From contig CAJTIX010000035.1 of NCBI GenBank assembly GCA_910576795.1, positions 1 to 6,201 on the forward strand: DNA of 6,201 bases. The letters run 5' to 3'. This DNA is from an uncultured Bacilli bacterium. Lineage in GTDB: Bacteria; Bacillota_I; Bacilli_A; RF39; UBA660. Shown one piece after another: positions 1 through 5,258 of the stretch (positions are counted from its first letter, which is position 1; every line of letters starts with the position of its first letter). The notes beneath the pieces were generated by a model, which was not told the origin of the DNA, made no database searches, and saw nothing but the letters and a program-made list of their open reading frames with translations. A program made the translations under genes and the position numbers.

Positions 1-366
1 AATCCAGTGGTTGCATTTATTATTTGTTTTCTTGGAAACATTCTTCCAATTCCATTTATTTTATGGTTTATTACCCCTTTATTTAATCGGTTAAAAAAAT
101 GGAAACGTATTGAACCATTTATTACAAAATTGGAAAATAAGGCAATGTCCAAAAAAGATAAAATTGAACATATACAATTTTGGGGCTTATTTTTCTTTGT
201 AGGAATTCCATTACCTGGAACAGGGGCTTGGACAGGAACGTTAATTGCTTCTATGATTAATATGGATAAGAAAAAGGCACTTGCTGCATCCGTTTTAGGA
301 GTTGTACTTGCAGGTATCATAATGCTGATCATGTCTTATGGTGTGTTAGGAGCTATCATCGGCTAA
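1..366 (+). CDS. Small multidrug export family membrane protein (COG2426), 5'-truncated by window
   Basis: This is the C-terminal 121 residues of an integral membrane protein. The reading frame is open from the first base and the true start lies upstream; a GTG at position 7 is internal. The visible part has a hydrophobic helix containing GNILPIPF, a positively charged cytoplasmic stretch (RLKKWKR, then KKDK), a second hydrophobic segment with the signature FFVGIPLPGTGAWTG, and a final Gly/Ala-rich helix ending in GAIIG. The GN-x-x-P-x-P and P-L-P-G-T-G-A-W-T-G motifs are typical of the Sm_multidrug_ex family (PF06695). 'Multidrug export' is a name carried from family annotation; the substrate is not established and the sequence does not reveal one. 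A promoter for the next gene begins 1 nt after the TAA stop, and a terminator-like hairpin at 401-426 could end this transcript. Family assignment is confident; function is not. Confidence 0.85.
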   Translation, partial: NPVVAFIICFLGNILPIPFILWFITPLFNRLKKWKRIEPFITKLENKAMSKKDKIEHIQFWGLFFFVGIPLPGTGAWTGTLIASMINMDKKKALAASVLGVVLAGIIMLIMSYGVLGAIIG

Positions 367-367
367 T

Positions 368-396
368 TTGACAAAAATTAATATGTAATATAAAAT
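368..396 (+). promoter_or_regulatory. Sigma-A promoter for the 429-1019 gene
   Basis: A perfect -35 TTGACA (368-373) is followed, after a 17-bp spacer, by TAAAAT (391-396), five of six matches to the -10 consensus. The expected start of transcription is near 403, leaving a leader of about 25 nt before ATG 429. The -35 box begins 1 nt after the TAA stop of the preceding gene (364-366). Confidence 0.75.
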
Positions 397-400
397 ATAG

Positions 401-426
401 AACATTCTTTTAAAAGGGGTGTTTTT
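401..426 (+). terminator. Terminator-like hairpin overlapping the next gene's ribosome binding site
   Basis: Bases 401-410 can pair with 414-423 (10 bp, three of them G-U, loop 411-413), followed directly by a T-rich run to 426. It resembles a degenerate intrinsic terminator for the COG2426 gene. The descending arm holds the AAAAGGGG (412-419) that must serve as Shine-Dalgarno for ATG 429. The promoter at 368-396 would start transcription at about 403, inside the ascending arm. It may therefore act as a terminator for read-through, as a leader hairpin masking the ribosome binding site, or both. The G-U pairs weaken it, so folding energy should be calculated. Confidence 0.45.
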
Positions 427-428
427 CT

Positions 429-1019
429 ATGAAAAAAAGAAAATTAATTGGTTATTTCATATTGGAAATGTTAGGTCCTATTGCAAAATTAGTTTCTTGC
501 ATTCTGATTGGAGTTTTTGTTTCTGGGTCTATTTGGATAAAGATACTATATATGATTTTAGCAAATGTAGCTATTATTTGTGTAGAAGTTGGAATTGGAA
601 AAATACATGATTTAAAACAACGGTTAAAAAATAAAAAGGAGTTTCAAAATTTACAAAATACAGATGGATATCAACAGGATAATATCCGCGATATTGTTCG
701 TGATGTTACTTATGCAAAGGAATTAGAGAGCAATCATATCATTGAAGTGGATACCTGTATAGAATATTCAGATACACAAATTAATTCCGTATTGACGAGT
801 TCAGATATTCAATTAGAAGATTATACATTCATAATGCTTTACCAAATAGAACAGAATCAATTAAAAGATGCAATTGCAGTTACAACCAATAAAGAGAAAT
901 TACGTGAATTAAAACAGGAATTGATTAAAGTTCAATTTCAACTTCAAGATGTGCTGGCAAGATATCATAATTTAAGGTTACATGAAACTGAATTCAAATC
1001 ATTTCGGAAACAAAGATAA
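429..1019 (+). CDS. Unrecognised protein with two N-terminal membrane helices and a charged cytoplasmic domain
   Basis: I do not recognise this 196-residue protein. It starts MKKRK, followed by two hydrophobic segments (about residues 7-27 and 29-52) separated only by a short Gly/Ser turn. This predicts a hairpin membrane anchor with both ends in the cytoplasm. From residue about 58 it is strongly charged and hydrophilic: a Lys/Arg/Glu/Gln-rich linker, an acidic middle (EVDTCIEYSD), and a C-terminal part from about residue 150 (NKEKLRELKQELIKVQ onward) that looks helical and probably coiled-coil. No catalytic motif is evident. The start is supported by an upstream GGGG Shine-Dalgarno (416-419) 9 nt away and by the strong promoter at 368-396. 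It appears to be transcribed alone, since a terminator begins at its stop codon. It could be a scaffold or stress-related membrane protein, but that would be a guess. Confidence 0.75.
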   Translation: MKKRKLIGYFILEMLGPIAKLVSCILIGVFVSGSIWIKILYMILANVAIICVEVGIGKIHDLKQRLKNKKEFQNLQNTDGYQQDNIRDIVRDVTYAKELESNHIIEVDTCIEYSDTQINSVLTSSDIQLEDYTFIMLYQIEQNQLKDAIAVTTNKEKLRELKQELIKVQFQLQDVLARYHNLRLHETEFKSFRKQR

Positions 1020-1048
1020 GCATCTTGAATAAAAGGTGTTTTTCTTTT
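1018..1048 (+). terminator. Intrinsic terminator of the 429-1019 gene
   Basis: AAGCATCTT (1018-1026) pairs with AAGGTGTTT (1033-1041), a 9-bp stem including two G-U pairs and a 6-nt loop (1027-1032). It is followed by a T-rich tail TTCTTTT (1042-1048). The ascending arm starts inside the TAA stop codon. A promoter for nfo occupies the same bases: its -35 overlaps the 3' end of the ascending arm and the loop, and its -10 overlaps the last base of the T-rich tail. Confidence 0.6.
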
Positions 1049-1053
1049 ATAAT
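1025..1053 (+). promoter_or_regulatory. Sigma-A promoter for nfo
   Basis: TTGAAT (1025-1030; four of six matches) and a perfect TATAAT (1048-1053) are spaced by 17 bp. Transcription would start near 1060, at the edge of the Shine-Dalgarno AGGTGA (1060-1065), so the leader would be only about 11 nt. The promoter overlaps the preceding terminator hairpin. Confidence 0.65.
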
Positions 1054-1070
1054 AAAATCAGGTGAGAAGT

Positions 1071-1982
1071 ATGAAAGACTTAATTATAGGTGCACATGTA
1101 TCCTTCAATAAAGAAGAACAATTAGTAGGAAGTGTATTAGAAGCAATTAGTTATGGTGCGAATACATTTATGTTTTATACGGGGGCTCCCCAAAACACAA
1201 ATCGATCAAGTATTGATTTAGAATTGACGAAATTGGCTCATGGTATGATGCAGGAAAAGGGAATTGATATCGAAAATGTGATTGTTCATGCTCCTTATAT
1301 CATTAATTTGGCCAATAATGGATCCAATTATGACTTTGCGATTCAGTTTTTGAAACAAGAAATCAAACGTGTGGAATTGCTTGGCATTACAAAAATGGTA
1401 TTACATCCAGGTTCTCATGTTGGTCTTGGTGTAGAAGAAGGGTTACATAACATTATTTTTGCACTCAATCAAGTAATAGATCAGAATACCAAAGTTACTA
1501 TTTGTTTGGAAACGATGGCTGGAAAAGGAAGCGAATGTGGAAGGACCTTTGAAGAGATTAAAACCATCTTAGATGGAATGAAGTACCCAGAAAAAGTAAT
1601 GGTATGTTTGGATACTTGCCATATCAATGATGCAGGGTATTCCATTGAAGATTTTGATACTACATTAGAACAATTTGATCAAATCATAGGAATTCAAAAG
1701 TTAGCTTGTCTTCATATCAATGACAGTAAAAATGTACTTGGAAGCCATAAAGATAGACACGAAAATATTGGATATGGAACCATTGGTTTTGAAAATTTAT
1801 TATATGTCATTTATCATGAAAAATTAAAAGACATTCCTAAAATATTAGAAACGCCATATGTAAGTGCCGAAGATGAAAGCACAAAAAGAGCGTATCCTCC
1901 ATATCGCTTTGAAATAGAAATGATTAAGCAACAAAAATTTGATCCTAATTTAATAGAGAATATACGCAATTTTTATAAATAA
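1071..1982 (+). CDS. nfo: Endonuclease IV (AP endonuclease, Nfo family)
   Basis: This 303-residue enzyme should cut DNA 5' to abasic sites and clean damaged 3' ends in base-excision repair. It is a TIM-barrel metalloenzyme of the xylose isomerase-like superfamily, acting in the cytoplasm on DNA. All metal-binding positions of the family are visible in order: H73 (VHAPY), H112 (LHPGSH), E147 (LETMAGKG), D181 and H184 (CLDTCHINDAGY), H215 (LHINDSK), D228 and H230 (HKDRHENIGYG) and E260 (LETPY). The N-terminal IGAHVS motif is present, and the length suits the family (about 280-300). ATG 1071 is chosen because AGGTGA (1060-1065) lies 5 nt upstream; an in-frame GTG at 1062 is part of that Shine-Dalgarno and is unlikely to be the start. 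The gene overlaps the convergent DUF2624 gene by 10 nt, and its terminator lies inside that gene. The protein has no Trp. Confidence 0.96.
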   Translation: MKDLIIGAHVSFNKEEQLVGSVLEAISYGANTFMFYTGAPQNTNRSSIDLELTKLAHGMMQEKGIDIENVIVHAPYIINLANNGSNYDFAIQFLKQEIKRVELLGITKMVLHPGSHVGLGVEEGLHNIIFALNQVIDQNTKVTICLETMAGKGSECGRTFEEIKTILDGMKYPEKVMVCLDTCHINDAGYSIEDFDTTLEQFDQIIGIQKLACLHINDSKNVLGSHKDRHENIGYGTIGFENLLYVIYHEKLKDIPKILETPYVSAEDESTKRAYPPYRFEIEMIKQQKFDPNLIENIRNFYK

Positions 1983-2236
1983 CGTTTGTATTTTTCCAAA
2001 TAGAAGTAGAGCAATTCCTCTGCTTTTTTATATGTATTTTCTCTTAAGTGTAATCTCGCATCTTTTAAAACTTCTTCTTTGGAACCAAAAACGACATTTT
2101 CCCAATTTGTTTGGATGGTATGATATAAATAATGAGCTTCTTCATTTGTTAAAAAAATACCATTTTGTTCCGCAAAGTGGTAAATATCTTCCATTTTTAA
2201 ATTTTCTACATACTTACGGATTAATTTTTCAATCAT
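1973..2236 (-). CDS. DUF2624 / YqfT-like small protein
   Basis: This 87-residue, soluble, highly charged protein is probably all-helical: MIEKLIRKYVENLKMED, then a segment with FLTNEEAHYLYHTIQ, then a C-terminal helix rich in Lys, Glu, Tyr and Leu ending YKRYL. Size, N-terminal pattern (hydrophobic heptads, then 'A-x-x-x-x-I-x-L-T-x-x-x-A') and position next to nfo match the DUF2624 family represented by B. subtilis YqfT, the gene beside yqfS (nfo) there. Its function is unknown. A clear AGAGGTG Shine-Dalgarno (2241-2247 on the + strand, read in reverse) lies 4 nt from the ATG. The gene is convergent with nfo, sharing 10 nt at the stops, and divergent from the superoxide dismutase gene. I found no convincing promoter of its own and no terminator beyond its stop, so its transcript may run antisense into nfo. 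It is real coding sequence; the family call is moderately sure. Confidence 0.8.
   Translation of the reverse strand: MIEKLIRKYVENLKMEDIYHFAEQNGIFLTNEEAHYLYHTIQTNWENVVFGSKEEVLKDARLHLRENTYKKAEELLYFYLEKYKRYL
2004..2029 (+). terminator. Intrinsic terminator of nfo, inside the antisense gene
   Basis: AAGTAGAG (2004-2011) pairs with CTCTGCTT (2018-2025) around a 6-nt loop, followed by a T run to 2029. The stem has 8 bp with one U-G pair (2007 with 2022) in the + strand RNA. In the - strand RNA the same position becomes an A-C mismatch and no T run follows, so termination should act only on nfo transcription. The hairpin lies 22 nt after the nfo stop and within the C-terminal codons (KKAEELLYF) of the opposite-strand gene. 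Confidence 0.7.
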
Positions 2237-2266
2237 ATGACACCTCTGTTTTAATATATGTATAAA
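2237..2266 (+). promoter_or_regulatory. Possible promoter for the sod-pbp operon
   Basis: ATGACA (2237-2242; five of six matches to TTGACA) and TATAAA (2261-2266; five of six) are separated by 18 bp. Transcription would start near 2273, giving a leader of about 45 nt before ATG 2319. It lies in the 82-bp divergent gap with the DUF2624 gene and overlaps that gene's Shine-Dalgarno on the other strand. It is the best match in the gap. I saw no convincing PerR, Fur or MntR operator. Confidence 0.45.
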
Positions 2267-2318
2267 ATTTAGAATAATGTAGTACTGTTTCCATAAAATA
2301 AAACCAAGAGGTGATTTT

Positions 2319-2939
2319 ATGTATCAAAAAATGCCACTTCCATATGCATATGACGCTCTGGAACCTTTTATCGATACAAGAACGGTTGGCTTACACTATG
2401 AAAAACACTATCAGAATTATTTGAATAAATTGAATCAGTTGTTACAAAAAAATAATTATAAAAATGAATATTCAAAAGAGGAATTGGTCACACACTTGGA
2501 TATGTTTCCCTTAGAAGATCGTGGGGATATTTTATACAATTTAGGTGGTGTTTTAAATCATGAGCTCTATTTTTCGAATGTCAGCCCAAAAGAAAACAAT
2601 CAACCAGTTGAATCTATTTTAAAACGAATCAATCAACAATTTGAAAATTATGACAATTTTAAAAAGGAATTTATGAAAACAGCTTCTTATTTAGTAGGTT
2701 CTGGATATACGTTTCTTGTTTTAAACGACAAAAAAGAACTGGAAATTATCAATTTAAGTAACCAAGAAACACCTTATACATATGGCTTAATTCCATTGAT
2801 CGCACTTGATTTATGGGAACATGCTTATTATTTAAATTATCAAAATGAAAGACAAAGATACATAGAAAATTTTTTTGAGATTATAGACTTTGAACAAATC
2901 AACCAATTATATGAAAAAGCACTACCACAAAAATCGTAA
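2319..2939 (+). CDS. sodA: Superoxide dismutase, Mn/Fe family
   Basis: This 206-residue enzyme converts superoxide to oxygen and hydrogen peroxide in the cytoplasm, normally as a dimer. It opens with the family signature LPYAYDALEP and carries all four metal ligands: H26 (with H30 and Y34 in LHYEKHYQNY), H81 (LNHELYF), and D164 and H168 in DLWEHAYYLNYQN; E167 is the expected inter-subunit partner. Gly77 in GG-V-L-N-H and Gln149 in NQETP are the arrangement usual for Mn-type enzymes, but metal use cannot be fixed from sequence. Oddities: several Trp positions of the family are replaced. F85 replaces the HSLFW Trp, Y130 the GSGW Trp, and F185/F186/F191 the WWNVVNW Trps; W166 is the only Trp left. 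His31 is Tyr. The start is supported by GAGGTGAT (2308-2315) 3 nt upstream. The pbp gene starts inside its last 29 nt, so the two form an operon, as sodA-pbp do in Staphylococcus. Confidence 0.93.
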   Translation: MYQKMPLPYAYDALEPFIDTRTVGLHYEKHYQNYLNKLNQLLQKNNYKNEYSKEELVTHLDMFPLEDRGDILYNLGGVLNHELYFSNVSPKENNQPVESILKRINQQFENYDNFKKEFMKTASYLVGSGYTFLVLNDKKELEIINLSNQETPYTYGLIPLIALDLWEHAYYLNYQNERQRYIENFFEIIDFEQINQLYEKALPQKS

Positions 2940-4995
2940 TATCCGTTATCATTTTTCTAAAAAATATCAAGATATCAAAGTAATAATCGAAAAAAGACTC
3001 AATTTATTAATAGGAATTGTTATGGTATTAGGATTTATATTATTGATTGGACTATTTCGTATTCAGGTAGTTCAGTATCATTCCTATACAGTAAAATTGG
3101 AACAGTTAAGCCGTAAAATAGTAGAGGGAAGTACAGCTCCAAGGGGACGCATTTATGATAGAAATCACCAATTATTAGTAGACAATCAACCAACAAAAGT
3201 CATTTTTTACAAAAAACAAACTGGAATTTCTACAAAAGAAGAAATTGAGCTTGCCTATCAAGTTGCGGATATGATAGAGGTTCCAACACAGAAATTGACG
3301 AATTCCAATTTACGAATATTTTGGGTAAAACAACATCCCAATGAAGCAAAGGCTAAGATTACAGAGGTAGAATGGAGAGCCTTGGAGGAGCGAAAATTAA
3401 CAGCAAGTGATATAGAAACTTATAAAATAGAGCGAGTTACTGAGGAAGAATTGGCAGAATATCAAGAGAGAGATTTCGAAGCTGCATACATTTATACACT
3501 TATGAATAAGGGGTATTCTTATTCTGAAAAAGTCATCAAAAATGAAAATGTAACGGATGAAGAATACGCCTATATTGCAAGTAATGTAGACATCCTAAAG
3601 GGATTTAATATTAAGTTAGACTGGAACCGGGTGTACCCTTATGGGGATACATTTCGTACTCTTCTAGGAAGCGTATCTTCTAGTGAAACTGGAATTCCAG
3701 CTGAATTGAAAGACTACTATACCAACAGGGGATATCAGTTAGATGATCGTGTTGGAATTAGTTATTTGGAGTATCAATATGATGATTATTTGAAAGGAAA
3801 AAAGGATCGGTATGAGATTGATATCAATGGGAATAAAACATTAATAGAAGAAGGAAACCGTGGCAATGATTTGGTTTTAACAATTGATATTGTATTACAA
3901 CAACAGATAGAACAAATTATTGCAGAAGAAATCATCAAGGCAAAGTCAGAACCCAATACAGAATATTATAATCATGCTTTTGTCATTGTATCAGATCCAA
4001 ATACAGGTGAAATTTTAGCGATGGCTGGAAAACAGGTGGTTTGGAAAAATGGAGAATATGTGGTTTATGATTATGCACCAGGAATTACAACTTCCCCAGT
4101 TGTAGTGGGATCTGTGATCAAGGGTGCATCTCAAATTGTGGGTTATAATAGTGGAGCTTTACAAATTGGGGAGCAACGATATGATACCTGTGTGAAATTG
4201 CGTGGGGCACCTCAAAAATGTTCTTGGAAACCACTCGGTTATCTAAACGATCTTACAGCACTTAAATATTCTTCTAATACATATCAGTTTTATACAGCTA
4301 TAAAAGTAGCAGGTGCATCTTATTATTATGATATGCCTTTTCAGGCCAGTCCTGAAGCTTTCGCACTTTATCGTAATACTTTTGCGCAGTTTGGTTTAGG
4401 AGTGAAAACTGGTATAGATCTTCCTTTAGAGAGTCTTGGATTCAAAGGAAAAAGTGAGGTAGGTGGCTTGCTTCTTGATTTTGCGATTGGCCAGTATGAT
4501 ACTTATACACCCATTCAATTGTCACAATATGCATCCACGATCGCAAACGGTGGAAATCGGCTGCAACCATATTTGGTGAAACAGGTTTATGATGCAAAAG
4601 CAGCTCCATTTACACAGTTACTTTATGAGAAACAACCCAATATTTTAAATACAATAGAAACCAAATTAGAATATTTAGAACGCGTTAAAATGGGCTTTAT
4701 TGAAGTGATGAAATATGGTGGTACAGGATCTGGATATATGAATTTGGATTATTATCCTGCTGGTAAAACTGGAACCAGTCAAAGTTTTATTGATACAGAT
4801 TTGGATGGTGTGATTGATAAAGAAACGATTACAAATACTTTTGTTGGATATGCCCCTGCTGATCATCCTAAGGTAGTATTTACCGTTATATCTCCCAATA
4901 TTTATCATTATGACAATGGAAGTGAATATCAGTCTTTTGTAAATCGTAGAATTAGTAAGCGTGTAAGTGATGCTTATTTTGCACTCTATCCATAA
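2911..4995 (+). CDS. pbpA: Class B penicillin-binding protein, elongation type (PbpA/PBP2b family)
   Basis: This 694-residue D,D-transpeptidase cross-links peptidoglycan outside the membrane; the family works with the glycosyltransferase RodA in side-wall synthesis. It has a basic cytoplasmic tail (1-29), one membrane anchor (about 30-49), then the dimerisation domain starting STAPRGRIYDRN (74-85). That domain continues through RVYPYGDTF near 240 to DRVGISYLEYQYDDYLKG near 279, close to S. aureus PBP3 and pneumococcal PBP2b. The transpeptidase domain has S401-V-I-K404 (GSVIKGAS), S454-S-N456 (KYSSNTY) and K619-T-G (KTGTS), so all catalytic motifs are intact. There is no PASTA domain, unlike many division-type PBPs. 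The only two cysteines, C427 and C437, flank a short loop after the SxxK helix. The start is uncertain: ATG 2911 lies inside sod with no Shine-Dalgarno, and an in-frame TTG at 2890 is no better. No start exists between the sod stop and the membrane anchor, so coupling to sod translation is likely. No terminator follows it. Confidence 0.93.
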   Translation: MKKHYHKNRNIRYHFSKKYQDIKVIIEKRLNLLIGIVMVLGFILLIGLFRIQVVQYHSYTVKLEQLSRKIVEGSTAPRGRIYDRNHQLLVDNQPTKVIFYKKQTGISTKEEIELAYQVADMIEVPTQKLTNSNLRIFWVKQHPNEAKAKITEVEWRALEERKLTASDIETYKIERVTEEELAEYQERDFEAAYIYTLMNKGYSYSEKVIKNENVTDEEYAYIASNVDILKGFNIKLDWNRVYPYGDTFRTLLGSVSSSETGIPAELKDYYTNRGYQLDDRVGISYLEYQYDDYLKGKKDRYEIDINGNKTLIEEGNRGNDLVLTIDIVLQQQIEQIIAEEIIKAKSEPNTEYYNHAFVIVSDPNTGEILAMAGKQVVWKNGEYVVYDYAPGITTSPVVVGSVIKGASQIVGYNSGALQIGEQRYDTCVKLRGAPQKCSWKPLGYLNDLTALKYSSNTYQFYTAIKVAGASYYYDMPFQASPEAFALYRNTFAQFGLGVKTGIDLPLESLGFKGKSEVGGLLLDFAIGQYDTYTPIQLSQYASTIANGGNRLQPYLVKQVYDAKAAPFTQLLYEKQPNILNTIETKLEYLERVKMGFIEVMKYGGTGSGYMNLDYYPAGKTGTSQSFIDTDLDGVIDKETITNTFVGYAPADHPKVVFTVISPNIYHYDNGSEYQSFVNRRISKRVSDAYFALYP

Positions 4996-5010
4996 ATTAT
5001 AAAAAAAAGA

Positions 5011-5038
5011 TTGAAAAATATGAGATATTTGTTATAAT
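5011..5038 (+). promoter_or_regulatory. Strong extended -10 promoter for rpmG-efp
   Basis: TTGAAA (5011-5016) and a perfect TATAAT (5033-5038) are separated by 16 bp, and TG at 5030-5031 gives the extended form TGnTATAAT. Transcription should start near 5045. It begins 15 nt after the pbp stop with no terminator between, so pbp transcripts may also read into rpmG. Confidence 0.8.
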
Positions 5039-5071
5039 ATAAATAATGCTTTTAAAAAGGAGGAGTTTACT

Positions 5072-5239
5072 ATGGCGAAAAAAGGTGAAAATAGAGAAAA
5101 TATCACTTTAAAGTGTACAGTTTGTAATGAAAAAAATTACCGTACTCCAAAAAACAAAAAAAATACAACTACTCGTTTAGAATTAAACAAGTATTGTTCA
5201 AAATGCCAAAAACATACAGTGCATAAAGAGGAAAAATAA
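5072..5239 (+). CDS. rpmG: 50S ribosomal protein L33, zinc-ribbon (C+) form
   Basis: This short gene encodes 55 residues: MAKKGENRENITLKC, then CTVCNEKNYRTPKNKK, then LNKYCSKCQKH. The two CxxC pairs (C15/C18 and C42/C45) form the zinc ribbon of the C+ type of L33, a component of the large ribosomal subunit near the E site. Zinc-starved Bacillus swaps this type for a Cys-less paralogue; no such copy is in this window. The length is slightly above the usual 49-50, because of a few extra residues including a charged C-terminal KEEK. A strong AAGGAGG (5057-5063) sits 8 nt before ATG 5072, and an extended -10 promoter lies just upstream. The efp start follows 19 nt after its stop, so the two are almost certainly co-transcribed. 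The position after a PBP gene matches the sodA-pbp-rpmG order of Staphylococcus. Confidence 0.95.
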   Translation: MAKKGENRENITLKCTVCNEKNYRTPKNKKNTTTRLELNKYCSKCQKHTVHKEEK

Positions 5240-5258
5240 ATAGAAAGGAGTAATTGAG

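Noticed and set aside
419..610. Open frame of 63 codons on the + strand starting GTG at 419
   Set aside because: It overlaps the 429-1019 gene in another frame, its start lies within that gene's leader, and the translation is rich in Cys, Trp and aromatic runs with no family resemblance.
1029..1050. Perfect ATAAAAG/CTTTTAT inverted repeat as a separate regulatory palindrome
   Set aside because: It is nearly all A-T, lacks a following T run, and competes with the better-supported terminator hairpin 1018-1041 that uses the same bases.
1062..1070. GTG at 1062 as an upstream start for nfo, adding Met-Arg-Ser
   Set aside because: The GTG is part of the Shine-Dalgarno AGGTGA serving ATG 1071, and the family normally begins close to the IGAHVS motif.
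2032..2265. Open frame of 77 codons on the + strand opposite the DUF2624 gene
   Set aside because: It has no ribosome binding site and runs antisense to a gene with a good Shine-Dalgarno and a plausible family; the nfo terminator ends just before it.
2270..2300. Possible PerR/Fur-type operator upstream of sod around AGAATAATGTAGTACT
   Set aside because: It does not match the dyad spacing of known PerR, Fur or Zur boxes closely enough; AGTACT is only a 6-bp palindrome.
4675..4908. Open frame of 77 codons on the - strand within the PBP transpeptidase domain
   Set aside because: It mirrors the conserved KTGTS region of the PBP, has no Shine-Dalgarno of note, and gives a low-complexity Ile/Ser/Arg-rich product.
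5049..5059. CTTTTAAAAAG hairpin before rpmG as a leader regulator
   Set aside because: Only four base pairs with a 3-nt loop and almost all A-T; unlikely to be stable.
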